From UBA4744 sp963717135 (GTDB lineage: Bacteria > Actinomycetota > Acidimicrobiia > Spongiisociales > UBA4744): a stretch of 64,000 nucleotides of DNA. This document shows, one piece after another, positions 55,487 through 64,000 of this stretch. A program made the position numbers and the translations under genes. Location of the stretch: positions 1,302,001 to 1,366,000 of the forward strand of contig CAVQVN010000009.1 in NCBI GenBank assembly GCA_963717135.1, written 5' to 3'. The number at the start of each line of letters is the position of its first letter. The stretch's first letter is position 1. The notes beneath the pieces are model-generated. The model did not search any database and was not told the origin of the DNA. It saw nothing but the letters and a program-made list of their open reading frames with translations.

Positions 55487-56635
55487 CTACCTGGGCTCGA
55501 GCTCAGCAGCTCCTTCCTGGAACAGTTTCTCCAACAGTGCTCGCGTCGTGTCGAAGGCATCGGGGAAGAGGTGCCCATAGCGATCAAGCGTGACTCGTGC
55601 GGACCCATGGCCTGCGTGCGTCTGAACCTGCAGGGCCGGCGCCCCCGCAGCGATAAGGAAAGCGACGGACGTATGTCGAAGATCGTGGGGAGTGACATTC
55701 TCGAGCCCAGCCCGGGAAAGGGCCGGTTGCCAGTACCGGCGGTTGAAATTCGACCTGCGCAGCGGTCGGCCCTGCGATGAAGTGAACACCAGCGTCTCTT
55801 GGTCGTCCGGAATTCCTGAGAGGTGCCGGACTAATCGATCGACCACGCCGGGGGGCAGGGCGACTGTTCGCGCCCGCTCAGTCTTCGTACCCTTGAACAG
55901 GAACCCGCCGCCCGGCTTCTCGACGAGGGAGCGAGACACGATCAGCCTTCCCCGCGCGATGTCGACGTCACGGCGACGCAGCGCCACGGCTTCCCCCCAA
56001 CGCAATCCACCGAACGCCATCACCAGGACGAGGGCGTCGTAATCCGGCGCTAGCGCGTCGGCCAATCGGGCCACTTCGGCGGGAGTGAGGTACCGCTCGC
56101 GCTTGGGTGGTTCGGGCAGGGTGATCCCTTCCGATGGGTTCTTGGCGATGTAGCCGTTCCGCATAGCCACCCGGAGGACGGCGGTGATGACCCTGAAGGC
56201 CTGGCGGCGCCGTGACAGGGACAATGGAAGCTCTGCCAACCATTCAGCCAGCCCAAGGTTGTCAATGTCGCCGACGGGTACGGCGCCCCATCGTGGTAGC
56301 ACGTGAACGTCCAACAACGATCGGTACCCAGCGAGCGTGTTCGGCGACTTGTCCCGCAGGGTGCGGAACCATCGCTCCGCCAACCTGTCGAAGGTGGTCA
56401 GCGCTCGTTTCGGATCGGTGTAGGAGCCACTGATCAGATCTGCGATGACGTTCTCGAGAAACCAGTCGGCCGCGGCCTTGGTCGGGAAGCCGGCCTTGGT
56501 CTGCCGTTGCCCGGCCGGATCCTTCCAGACCGCTCGCCAGGCGATGTTGTTGCGGCTGGCGCTCTTCGTGGGATCCTTCTTGTACTTGTACGTGTGACTC
56601 ACGGTCGGATTGTAGAAGTGAGCACTTTTCAGCAC
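55487..56635 (-). CDS. int: Tyrosine-type integrase
   Basis: The protein has 382 residues, the full length for this family. The N-terminal arm-binding domain is AWRAVWKDPAGQRQTKAGFP, followed by the core-binding domain FDRLAERWFRTLRDKSPNTL. Catalytic residues are Arg in FGGLRWGEAVALRRRD, Lys in FKGTKTERARTV, His-x-x-Arg in HDLRHTSVAFLIAAG, His in THAGHGSARVTL and Tyr in LDRYGHLFPD. It ends 40 bases short of attR. GTG 56635 is used; GTG 56602 (SHTYKYKKDPTKS) is an alternative. Confidence 0.93.
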   Translation of the reverse strand: MLKSAHFYNPTVSHTYKYKKDPTKSASRNNIAWRAVWKDPAGQRQTKAGFPTKAAADWFLENVIADLISGSYTDPKRALTTFDRLAERWFRTLRDKSPNTLAGYRSLLDVHVLPRWGAVPVGDIDNLGLAEWLAELPLSLSRRRQAFRVITAVLRVAMRNGYIAKNPSEGITLPEPPKRERYLTPAEVARLADALAPDYDALVLVMAFGGLRWGEAVALRRRDVDIARGRLIVSRSLVEKPGGGFLFKGTKTERARTVALPPGVVDRLVRHLSGIPDDQETLVFTSSQGRPLRRSNFNRRYWQPALSRAGLENVTPHDLRHTSVAFLIAAGAPALQVQTHAGHGSARVTLDRYGHLFPDAFDTTRALLEKLFQEGAAELEPR

Positions 56636-56675
56636 AAACAGGGCACAGAAAGTTGTGTCTAGCTGGGGTTATGTT

Positions 56676-56723
56676 AGGTCTGAAAAACCTGGGGTCGGCA
56701 GTTCGATTCTGCCCCTGGCCACC
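56676..56723 (+). repeat. Right attachment site (attR)
   Basis: AGGTCTGAAAAACCTGG ... CCCCTGGCCACC, identical over 48 bases to the tRNA-Phe 3' half at 43065-43112. It lacks the 5' half of a tRNA, so it is not itself a gene. Confidence 0.93.
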
Positions 56724-56903
56724 GGTAAAGACCGAACATGGGGTTGGTTGTGGTCCATTCTTCAACCCTGGGTCACCGTCTGCCAAAGCGGGAGGGTTTC
56801 CAGGTGCCTACGACTCGCGTCATTCACACCGAAAGCGCCCCGTTCCTCCAGGAACAGGTCCTATGAAGATCGCCCGCGCCGTCGTGCGAGGCGCTGAGGC
56901 GTC

Positions 56904-57404
56904 GTGAAGCGAGGGTTCCTCCTGGTCGGGCTGGTAGCTGCGGTCGGTGTGGCGATCGTGATGGCCGGCGCCGAGAAGTCTTTCGAAGTGGACGGCAGCT
57001 TCATCCTCTGGGACGAGTATCCGGGCAAAGCCGAAGGAGACCTGTGCACCGGAGAACGGAGCTTGTACTACGGGATAAATGCCTCGACAGAGGTGACCGT
57101 GGAGACCGTCACGGGAGACCGATTGGGAGCAGCCCCTCTGGGCAAAGGTCGAATCGCCTCCGGTGCCGAATTGGTGGACCTCGCCGGTTTGGCCCGTCAG
57201 CGGTCGACGCAGGACGAGGTTGATGCTGAGCTAGCCCGAATCCCGTTGGTTCCCTGTTTGTTCATGTTTCAGTTCATCGTCGAAACGGATGGGAAGAGCG
57301 CACAGGATTATGTCGTGCGCCTCGGCAGTTGGGGAGCCTTGACCATGTCGGAGGCAAACCTCCGCAAGACCGGCTCGGTCCAGCTCTCGGTGGGTCTGCG
57401 CTGA
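56904..57404 (+). CDS. Secreted hypothetical protein
   Basis: The protein has 166 residues from GTG 56904. A signal-peptide-like N-terminus (KRGFLLVGLVAAVGVAIVMA) is followed by a mature part with DGSFILWDEYPGKAEGDLCT and VETVTGDRLGAAPLGKGRIA, two Cys and RLGSWGALTMSEANLRKTGS. No known family recognised. First gene right of the island. Followed by a strong terminator. Confidence 0.7.
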   Translation: MKRGFLLVGLVAAVGVAIVMAGAEKSFEVDGSFILWDEYPGKAEGDLCTGERSLYYGINASTEVTVETVTGDRLGAAPLGKGRIASGAELVDLAGLARQRSTQDEVDAELARIPLVPCLFMFQFIVETDGKSAQDYVVRLGSWGALTMSEANLRKTGSVQLSVGLR

Positions 57405-57442
57405 GGGTTGCACCGCGGATTCCCTCCCGGCCGGGCAAACAC

Positions 57443-57478
57443 GGGAAGGGCCCCCGATTCGAGTCGGGGGCCCTTCCC
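57443..57478. terminator. Strong bidirectional hairpin terminator
   Basis: GGGAAGGGCCCCCGA-TTCGAG-TCGGGGGCCCTTCCC, a perfect 15-base stem with a six-base loop, between the hypothetical gene and the convergent fasciclin gene. Confidence 0.8.
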
Positions 57479-57511
57479 AGCGATTCTGCCGCTATTGCCG
57501 TTTGTTATGGA

Positions 57512-58030
57512 CTACGACGAAGGTGGGAGGATGACCGCATCGATCACGTGGATGACGCCATTCGAAGCCATGACGTCCGTCGTCACGACATTGGCGCTGC
57601 CGTTGAGGACGACGGTTCCGTCTACGACGGCGATGGCAATGTCCTCGCCTTGAACGGTGGTGGCTGTTTCGAGTCCGACCACATCGGCTGCCAGCACCTT
57701 GCCGGCCACAACGTGGTAGGTCAGCACTTCAGCCAGGGCCGCAGGGTCCGCCAACAGCCCGTCGAGCACGCCTTCGGGCAGTGCCGCAAAAGCCTCATCG
57801 GTAGGAGCAAAGACCGTGAACGGGCCTTCACTCTGGAGGGTTTCCACCAGGCCGGCGGCCTCAACGGCGGCGACGAGCGTATTGAAGCCCGCGCCTACAG
57901 CTACTTCGACGATGGTTTCTTCCATCGTCGCTTCGGTGGTCGTCGTGGTTTCTTCGACAGCATCAGCGGATGAGCATGCCACTCCCACTATTGCCAGCAC
58001 AGATGCGAGGGCGATCAGTCTTGTCTTCAT
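57512..58030 (-). CDS. Fasciclin (FAS1) domain lipoprotein
   Basis: The protein has 172 residues. Signal peptide: KTRLIALASVLAIVGVACSS with a lipobox, then a Thr/Glu-rich linker. The FAS1 domain is FNTLVAAVEAAGLVETLQSE, GPFTVFAPTDEAFAALPEGV, LTYHVVAGKVLAADVVGLET and ASNGVIHVIDAVILPP, with the H1 (FTVFAPTDEAF) and H2 boxes present. It is likely to take part in cell-surface adhesion. Its start lies next to the divergent DUF3068 gene. Confidence 0.93.
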   Translation of the reverse strand: MKTRLIALASVLAIVGVACSSADAVEETTTTTEATMEETIVEVAVGAGFNTLVAAVEAAGLVETLQSEGPFTVFAPTDEAFAALPEGVLDGLLADPAALAEVLTYHVVAGKVLAADVVGLETATTVQGEDIAIAVVDGTVVLNGSANVVTTDVMASNGVIHVIDAVILPPSS

Positions 58031-58329
58031 TTCAAATCTCTCCTGTTGAGCTTCGGTCCCTGCGGTGCAGGCTTGTGGATGTTGTACGGAGCTGCCGGCC
58101 GGGTGGATGACGCGGAAACCTTTCGACCACTCGGGCAGGAGGATTCCTCGCTCGGCGCAGAGGTCGTTGAGTACCTGGGGCCAGACGGTGATGCTCCCTC
58201 GCCTGCCACGGGATCGTCAGGACCCCAACTGGGGCAAAGGTCCCTGGTGTAGGGTTAACTCCGTCCGGCATCATTGCCGCAGAACCGCACCTTGCGGTTT
58301 TTGGTCGCGGGCGCGGAGGAGGGGTTTCC
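58031..58329. other. Divergent intergenic region with a hairpin
   Basis: A 299-base gap with no gene. AACCGCA-CCT-TGCGGTT followed by T residues at 58283-58302 looks like an attenuator or terminator 28 bases before the DUF3068 start. GGAGGAGGGG at 58315-58324 is the ribosome site. Confidence 0.45.
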
Positions 58330-59349
58330 ATGAGAGGCAAAACAGCGGGATCAATCTGGTTGACCCTGGGGATCGTGTTGATAGCGGCGGGTTTGGTGTT
58401 CATGTTCGTCGTTATCCCGGGGATGGCTCAGTGGCCCGATGATGTGGATTCGACCCGAGCCTATGAAGGCGAGTTGGCCGTGATGCTCAACGCCGAGGCG
58501 CTGGCCGCCATGGATGCAGCCAACATCTTCCTGCGCAACGTTCCGGTGACCATCGACCGCCATGTTCAGACTCTCGAGGTCGACGGCGATAAGGCTCTGG
58601 TCAGCGATTCGGCGGTCATGTCCGGCCCGGCCGGCCCGCTTCAGCAGGCCGAGGACATCTACTCGATCGACCGCAAGACTATGGAGAGCATTCCCAATTT
58701 CACCGACGACGCCCGGGTGACCGACCGGGAAGGCCTGGTAGTCGGGTTCCCGATCGGCACCGAGAAGACCTCCTACGTCGGCTGGAATGGTGACACCCTC
58801 GAGACCAATACGCTCAGCTTCGTGCGGGAAGAAGAACACGAAGGCCTCAACACCTACTACTTCACGGCGGCCTCCGGCCCTGATCTGATCACTGATCCGG
58901 TGCTGCTGGCCTCGTTCCCGGCGGCGTTGCCGCAGGCGGCGATCCAGGGTCTCGTTCCGGCCCTTGGTTTGCCGGACGAGATGCTTGCCCAGCTTGGGCA
59001 AATTCTTCCGATGCTTCCGGATCCAGTCCCGCTGGCCTACACCTACACCTATGAAACTGAGTATTGGGTAGAGCCCGACTCCGGCGTCCTGATCGACTAC
59101 AAGAAGATGGAGTCGCGCTCGGTGGCGCTGAACGTCGGCGATCCGGTGCCGCTGGCCGAGGTGATGCACCTCGAGTACGCACAAACGGCCGATTCCGTGG
59201 CCGAAGCGGTGGCGGACGCAGAAGATGCCAAAGGCCAGCTCTTCTGGCTCGGCACGGTTCTGCCGTACGGGCTCATCGTGGTAGGCGCCATCTTCGCCCT
59301 GCTGGGCATCGTGGCCTTCAGCCGCAAACCGGCCGGCACGGAGAGCTAG
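58330..59349 (+). CDS. DUF3068 / PorA-family membrane protein
   Basis: The protein has 339 residues. An N-terminal helix (GSIWLTLGIVLIAAGLVFMF) and a C-terminal helix (LFWLGTVLPYGLIVVGAIFA) flank a large extracytoplasmic domain with FLRNVPVTIDRHVQTLEVDG, YETEYWVEPDSGVLIDYKKM and SFVREEEHEGLNTYYFTAAS. This is the layout of the actinobacterial DUF3068 family. ATG 58330 has a strong GGAGGAGGGG site. Confidence 0.9.
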   Translation: MRGKTAGSIWLTLGIVLIAAGLVFMFVVIPGMAQWPDDVDSTRAYEGELAVMLNAEALAAMDAANIFLRNVPVTIDRHVQTLEVDGDKALVSDSAVMSGPAGPLQQAEDIYSIDRKTMESIPNFTDDARVTDREGLVVGFPIGTEKTSYVGWNGDTLETNTLSFVREEEHEGLNTYYFTAASGPDLITDPVLLASFPAALPQAAIQGLVPALGLPDEMLAQLGQILPMLPDPVPLAYTYTYETEYWVEPDSGVLIDYKKMESRSVALNVGDPVPLAEVMHLEYAQTADSVAEAVADAEDAKGQLFWLGTVLPYGLIVVGAIFALLGIVAFSRKPAGTES

Positions 59350-59375
59350 GAAGCATTCGCGCAGATAATCCAGGT

Positions 59376-59526
59376 TCTAAGTTCGAAGCGGGAAGTGGGG
59401 AGTCCGAAGTTCGTTGTTGCCCCCTCCGCCGAGCCTTGTTCGGGCTCGCCACCTCCCCCGCTTCACAGCGAGGGAGGGCGCAAAGCAGCCAACTCCCGCC
59501 TGCCTGAAACCTGCAACCCGGAACCG
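59376..59526. repeat. Intergenic repeat patch
   Basis: Contains AAGTTCGAAGCGGGAAGTGG, CCCCCTCCGCCGAGCC, CACCTCCCCCGC, and CCTGAAACCTGCAACCCGG, repeating the vocabulary of the patches at 4795 and 36391. No gene. Confidence 0.5.
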
Positions 59527-59529
59527 CGC

Positions 59530-62193
59530 TCACTTGCGTTTTCGCTGCAGCAGCCTCCCCACCGTTTCTCGTTCAACCAGTGGCTCGACCGGCTCGGGTG
59601 CTTCTTCCTCCGGCTCGCCCGCCCGCTGTACCGACCGGCGGGTCACGGCCCCGGTCAACACCAGCCTTCGCAGCGTGACGTCGGTCATGAAGAGCAGCAG
59701 AGCAGCCCCGGCCAGCCACGGCCATATGACCCGCCGGGCCTTGCCGGTCACCGGTGCCGGATCAAACACGGCAGCCGCGTCGGGGTTCACACGACCGCCG
59801 GTCAGGGCAGCAATGTCCGAGCTGAGCCGTTCGTCCGGGTCCCGGAACGAGAACTCTTCGGCATAACTGGACACGGCCCCGGAGCTGCCCGAGGCCAGCG
59901 TGGTGCCGGCATTCTCGACCGACACCGCCACCCAGTACGCGCCGGAATCCGAGACCCGGACCAGTCCGGTGAATTCGGACCCACTGGTGCGGCGCAGCGG
60001 GACCATCTGGACATCCCCGTCGGGACTTCGCACCGTCGCCACCGCGGCCGCGTCCAGGGGCACATCGCCGACTTCGTAGCCGATGGAGAGCAGACCGCCG
60101 GACACCTCGACATCCGGGGGAGTTTCACGACCGGCCGGGAGAACGTCCCCGACGACCTTGCCCCAGAACTCCACGTAACCGTCCCACGGAAGCCAGTCGG
60201 CCGACCAGCGGGCGGTCGCATCGGAAGTCCAGGCGGTGACCCTGCCCAGCCCGCGCTGCCAGGAAGCCAGCAAAGGGTCCTCTTCCCCGATCAACAGGGG
60301 CAATAGCGCCGTGGTCTTGGGCCGGGTGAGCACGTATCCGTACAGCGGCGGGGTGGCTTCGAGTTCGGCGGTGACCTGAGATCGGTTCCCCAGGATGGGC
60401 GTAAACGATCCCTCCTGGGCCAGGGAGCGGGCTACCGTCAAGGTCTCCTCCACAAAGATCTCCGGGATCGCTTGGAGATCACGCCCTTCGTAGTAGCGGC
60501 CCCCGCCCAGCTCTGCCATCCGCCGCAGCGTGGTCCCGGCTCCTTCTCCGGTCCCCACCACCGACAGGGTGATACCGCTGTCGGCGATCTCACCGGCGAT
60601 GGGCAGCAGATTGGCCTCGTTGGGGTCCCAGCCGTCCGTGAACAGGACGATGTGTCGCAGATCCTCGGCAGCGCCTTGCAGCTCCGTCAGGGCTTCCCGC
60701 AAACCGGTGGCGATCTCGGTGTCACCTTGCGGGATCAGAGTGCCGAGGGCCGTCTCGGCTGAGGCGGGGTCGGGCTTGGGTCCCAGGGGGATTGCCCAAT
60801 CGGTTCCCGAGCTGAAGGCCAGCACCCCGACCCGGTCCTGCCCGGTGAGGGCTTCAATGGCGGCGGCGGCTCCCGCTCGGGAGATGTCGGTTTTGTTGAT
60901 ACCCCCTTCGATGAAGTTGTCACCACGGGCGTGGCAGGCACCCATCGATCCCGACGTATCGATGACCAGGACCTCCGCCACCTTCTGGCGTCGCACCAGG
61001 TCGTCCGGATTGCTGTTGACCGGGAGCAGTTCCTCAAATGCGGTGTTCTCATAACGACCCAGGCCGTACGCCTGGTCACCGCCGACGACCAGCAGACCGC
61101 GGCCCAGATCCTCCACATAGGCAGCCAGCCGCTCGGCGTCGAGGGCGGTGGGGGCGGCCAGGTTGACCAGCACGACGGCGTCGTAGCTCAGCAAGGCATT
61201 GTCTGATGGAATCGTGGAAAGCAGATCGACCTCGAAACCGGCCGCTTGAAGCCCCTGAACCAGATCACCGGCATCACCGGGTTTCCCTTCGATCACAGCC
61301 ACCTGGGCTGGACCGAGGACCCGAACCAAACCCTCGGCGACATCGTTCTCGACCCGGGCATCAAAGGAAGCCGCCACTCGCGCCCCAATCCGCAGAAAAC
61401 CCGACTCGACGGCCGGGTACTCGACGGTGAACTCATTGCGGCCAGCCTGCAATTGAACGTCCAGGACGTCGACTTCACCCTCGCCGGCCTGAACGAAGAG
61501 CTGAGCCGGACCCGCGGCATTGGCTCGAACCACGATCGTGGCCGGAATGTTCTCACCGACTCTGGCCGTCGCCGGTACCCGCACACCCTCAGCAACCGCG
61601 TCCGGTCCCCGGCCCGTGGCAGACGGCATGACATCGACGGCGACCCCCTGGTCGCCGAGATCGGCGGCTGCGGAGCGGGCATCCCCTTCAGTTTCCACAC
61701 CGTCGGTGAAGAGCACGATACGTCGGGATCCTTCGGTGGGGAGAAGCACCGCGGCGGACCGCAGCGCCCCCGCCAGGTCCGTGGCACCATCTCTGACGGT
61801 GGCACGGACCGGTTCGGGACGGCGGTCTTGAGCAAGAGCGGTATCCACCTTGAGCTCCTCGCCGAAGACGGCCACGCCGGTCACATCTCCGGGCCGGGCT
61901 GCGGCCAACGCCGCCGCCACGAAGGACTCCTGTTCGGTCCGAACCGCCAAGGGAATCGAGGCCGACCGGTCGAGAACGAAGAACACCGTCCGTTCCGGAA
62001 CCTCGAGGGCAAACGTGGGCTGCGCAGCCGACAGGATCACTAGAGCCAGCGTCCCGAGGCGGGCCGCCGCAGCCCACCGATGTTGTCGGGCCGGCACGGT
62101 GGGTGTCCCGGCTCTGGCCAGCAGCAACACGGCCGCCGCCGCCGGAATCAGAAGCATCAGCCACCACGGATCCTCGAAGGTGGGCAGACTCAT
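59530..62193 (-). CDS. Large membrane protein with two von Willebrand A domains (BatA/BatB relative)
   Basis: The protein has 887 residues from ATG 62193, which overlaps the TGA of the upstream gene (ATGA). An N-terminal hydrophobic stretch (PWWLMLLIPAAAAVLLLARA and LGTLALVILSAAQPTFAL) comes first. Then comes vWA 1 with the MIDAS-like FFVLDRSASIPLAVRTEQ and, after an Ig-like part, a glutamine-amidotransferase-like segment (YDAVVLVNLAAPTALDAERL, LLVVGGDQAYGLGRYENTAF). vWA 2 carries EVLVIDTSGSMGACHARGDN. A C-terminal helix (VIWPWLAGAALLLFMTDVTL) and a basic tail KRK end it. Such proteins bind metal-dependent partners at the membrane; the exact task is unknown. Confidence 0.88.
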   Translation of the reverse strand: MSLPTFEDPWWLMLLIPAAAAVLLLARAGTPTVPARQHRWAAAARLGTLALVILSAAQPTFALEVPERTVFFVLDRSASIPLAVRTEQESFVAAALAAARPGDVTGVAVFGEELKVDTALAQDRRPEPVRATVRDGATDLAGALRSAAVLLPTEGSRRIVLFTDGVETEGDARSAAADLGDQGVAVDVMPSATGRGPDAVAEGVRVPATARVGENIPATIVVRANAAGPAQLFVQAGEGEVDVLDVQLQAGRNEFTVEYPAVESGFLRIGARVAASFDARVENDVAEGLVRVLGPAQVAVIEGKPGDAGDLVQGLQAAGFEVDLLSTIPSDNALLSYDAVVLVNLAAPTALDAERLAAYVEDLGRGLLVVGGDQAYGLGRYENTAFEELLPVNSNPDDLVRRQKVAEVLVIDTSGSMGACHARGDNFIEGGINKTDISRAGAAAAIEALTGQDRVGVLAFSSGTDWAIPLGPKPDPASAETALGTLIPQGDTEIATGLREALTELQGAAEDLRHIVLFTDGWDPNEANLLPIAGEIADSGITLSVVGTGEGAGTTLRRMAELGGGRYYEGRDLQAIPEIFVEETLTVARSLAQEGSFTPILGNRSQVTAELEATPPLYGYVLTRPKTTALLPLLIGEEDPLLASWQRGLGRVTAWTSDATARWSADWLPWDGYVEFWGKVVGDVLPAGRETPPDVEVSGGLLSIGYEVGDVPLDAAAVATVRSPDGDVQMVPLRRTSGSEFTGLVRVSDSGAYWVAVSVENAGTTLASGSSGAVSSYAEEFSFRDPDERLSSDIAALTGGRVNPDAAAVFDPAPVTGKARRVIWPWLAGAALLLFMTDVTLRRLVLTGAVTRRSVQRAGEPEEEAPEPVEPLVERETVGRLLQRKRK

Positions 62194-64000
62194 CGCCGGC
62201 CCCCGGCGGTCTGTCGGACCCGGCTCAAGCGAGGGCGGGGGGCGCCGTGTCCGATCCACCATTCGACCAGCAGGAGCAGGAGAAGGGCGGAGATGATGAG
62301 GGGCGCCCATTCCTTGATGATGGCGGTCGATTCTGCTGCAGCGAGAGCCAGCGGCTCTGTCTCGATCGTTCGCGAGGTTCCCGCCGACTCCGCCGCCACA
62401 AACTGCCTCACCGCGATGGGGCCGATCCGAACCGAACCGTCCTCGGCGTGATAGGTGACCCGGTAGACCCCCGGCCTCCCGGTGTCCTCAAAAAGTGCCG
62501 CATCGGCCGAAGGGGTGACGGTTTCACCCGTCGGCAGGTTCACCCGGGTCTCCCAATCGGGAGGAGGGGCGAGGGCGATCGGAGTCCCGGCCGGCAACGG
62601 GGTGAGCGAGGCCTCCTCGGCGCCTCCGAGCAACTGCAGGATGCGGGTGCCCAGGACCGGAAAAGCCACCTGAACCGGCAGGTTGGACTGGGTGAGATCG
62701 AACGTGAAGTAGACGGCTCTCTTGTCATCTATCTCGCCCAGCAAGATGAGCGGCACCTCACCGGCCTTGACGAGCGGAAGCCAGCCCGGTGCGTCGACGA
62801 TGTCGGCTTCTCCAATAACCAGCGACGAGAGATCGACGTCGTCCAGCAGCGGCTCGCCGGGTCGTTGGAAACTGGCGGCAGTGTTTTGGATCGTGCCGGT
62901 GATCGTGACCCCGGCCGGAGGGATGGAGGGCCGGATGAGCCAGGCGGGGGCGGGCAGATCGGTAGCCGCGCCACCGTCGATGACAATCACATCGGGCGCT
63001 TGTCCGGCGGCCGGGACAAACCCCGAAGCGGAAGCGATCAGGGCGTCCATGAAGATCGACCCCGGGCCGATCGTGGCAACCGCCCGGGCCGGACCGGCTC
63101 CGATCACCAGATAGGCGACGTCGTCGAGCGCCAGACCATCCGCCAGCGGTTGGCCGGACCCTTCGTACAGAGTTGCCCGAACCTCCAGACCGGGTTCGGC
63201 TTCGATCCGAAACCCGTCCCGCGCCCGGCCGCCGGCGGCCACCGAGAGCGGAGTAGTGATCACCGGCTGGGCTCCCGCCGAGACCTGGAGTTGAACATCG
63301 CGATCGGTCTCGCCGTAGTTGGAGACTTCCACGAACAGACGCACCCGGCCGTCGTCCGCCGCCTCGCCACTGAAGGCGGTGATGGCCAGGTTGTCCTCGG
63401 TCCCGGCAAAGAGCAGATGGTCGACACCGATCACCGGTTCTTCGAGAGTGGAAAGCTCGGAGATGCCGCCGTCGGAGAAGAGCAGGATCCGGGTGGGGCG
63501 ATCCGGAGTCGCCAGGCTCCGGGCCACCGTTAGGGCGGCCGGGAGGTCTTCCATCCCGCCGCTGGGAACGAGACGGGTCACCGTGTCCCTGAGTTCGGCG
63601 GGGTCACGGGCCAGGGCGGCGCGGACCACGGGTCGGGGCCCCGCTTCCACGATGGAAACGACGTTGGTCGAGGAGGCATCCGAGAGCAGTTGGAGGGCGC
63701 GGTCCTTGGCCTCTTCCAGTCGGTCGGCCATGGCCATCGATCCGGAGGTATCGATCACAAATACCGTGTGGGGACCGAGCAGAGAGGCCTCGCGAAGAAA
63801 CGGGCGGGCCAGCAACAGCACGAACAATGCCAGTGCGATCAGTTGGGCTATGAGGAGCGGGGTGATCTTCAATCGCTGCCAGGGAACCGCCGAAGTGACG
63901 GCCACCCCGGCCCGCTCCCACAGCATCACGCTCGACACCTCCTGGCGGTGGCGGCGAGTTCGGAGCATGTACAACACGATCAACGGAATGGCCAGGGCGG
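62190..64000 (-). CDS. BatA-like protein with N-terminal Bat domain and vWA (partial at right edge)
   Basis: The frame is open through the right edge, reading ALAIPLIVLYMLRTRRHRQE at the end, the BatA family signature just after its first helix. Then LLIAQLIALALFVLLLARPF is the second helix, and VFVIDTSGSMAMADRLEEAK carries the MIDAS motif. The C-terminal region has Ig-like parts and ends with a helix (PLIISALLLLLLVEWWIGHG). The start is outside the window. It is coupled to the next gene by ATGA, so the two act together. Confidence 0.88.
   Translation of the reverse strand, partial: ALAIPLIVLYMLRTRRHRQEVSSVMLWERAGVAVTSAVPWQRLKITPLLIAQLIALALFVLLLARPFLREASLLGPHTVFVIDTSGSMAMADRLEEAKDRALQLLSDASSTNVVSIVEAGPRPVVRAALARDPAELRDTVTRLVPSGGMEDLPAALTVARSLATPDRPTRILLFSDGGISELSTLEEPVIGVDHLLFAGTEDNLAITAFSGEAADDGRVRLFVEVSNYGETDRDVQLQVSAGAQPVITTPLSVAAGGRARDGFRIEAEPGLEVRATLYEGSGQPLADGLALDDVAYLVIGAGPARAVATIGPGSIFMDALIASASGFVPAAGQAPDVIVIDGGAATDLPAPAWLIRPSIPPAGVTITGTIQNTAASFQRPGEPLLDDVDLSSLVIGEADIVDAPGWLPLVKAGEVPLILLGEIDDKRAVYFTFDLTQSNLPVQVAFPVLGTRILQLLGGAEEASLTPLPAGTPIALAPPPDWETRVNLPTGETVTPSADAALFEDTGRPGVYRVTYHAEDGSVRIGPIAVRQFVAAESAGTSRTIETEPLALAAAESTAIIKEWAPLIISALLLLLLVEWWIGHGAPRPRLSRVRQTAGGRR

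Noticed and set aside
56676..56723. Second tRNA-Phe gene at the right att site
   Set aside because: Only the 3' half is present; the acceptor 5' strand and D-arm are missing.
62103..63533. 476-codon plus-strand open frame
   Set aside because: Antisense of the BatA-like gene, which has the MIDAS motif and membrane helices.

Overview
The window comes from a high-GC actinobacterium, probably a member of Acidimicrobiia. The case rests on gene content: a DUF3068/PorA-like protein, an LtrA-type membrane protein, a groES-groEL operon behind CIRCE operators, Clp_N, TadE/TadG and BatA-like genes, and many GTG starts with GTGA/ATGA overlaps. The class is inferred from gene style, not proven. Many genes between about 1.7 and 27.3 kb and between 50.6 and 54.7 kb are broken by single-base frame changes while the protein sequence on each side stays well conserved. 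Assembly indels are the simplest reading; real decay is possible.

Left part (0-31 kb). A partial MMPL/RND transporter runs off the left edge. Next come a frameshifted PLP-dependent synthase of the 8-amino-7-oxononanoate synthase type, a frameshifted membrane histidine kinase and a receiver-only response regulator. From 5.4 to 25.2 kb two giant secreted paralogues lie on the minus strand. Each has a signal peptide, a right-handed parallel beta-helix, long arrays of a five-residue P-L-S-S-I repeat, a caspase-like C25 (gingipain-type) peptidase with a visible His/Cys dyad, and a different C-terminal module. The pair shares an upstream DNA motif. A class III cyclase-ATPase-TPR signalling protein lies between them. 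A minus-strand cluster follows: two metallo-beta-lactamase-fold hydrolases, a PAS protein and a cyclic-nucleotide-binding patatin.

Middle part (29-43 kb). This reads as ordinary chromosome with intact genes: LtrA, a second receiver-only regulator, FabH, a TadE/TadG-like pair, a PspC/LiaF-like envelope-stress operon, a TPP riboswitch driving a complete thiamine ABC transporter (substrate-binding protein, permease, ATPase), a zinc alcohol dehydrogenase, tRNA-Asp and tRNA-Phe.

Island (43.07-56.72 kb). The last 48 bp of the tRNA-Phe gene are repeated exactly at 56676-56723, next to an intact tyrosine integrase and an excisionase-like HTH protein. The repeats bracket a 13.6 kb integrative element. 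It carries a broken TrwC/TraI-type relaxase-helicase, a truncated second recombinase, the groES-groEL operon with two tandem CIRCE operators, a stand-alone Clp_N protein, several lipoproteins, a truncated esterase and three diverged copies of a 75 bp repeat.

Right part (56.9-64 kb). A secreted hypothetical, a fasciclin lipoprotein, a DUF3068 membrane protein and two overlapping BatA/von Willebrand A membrane proteins, the last cut by the right edge.
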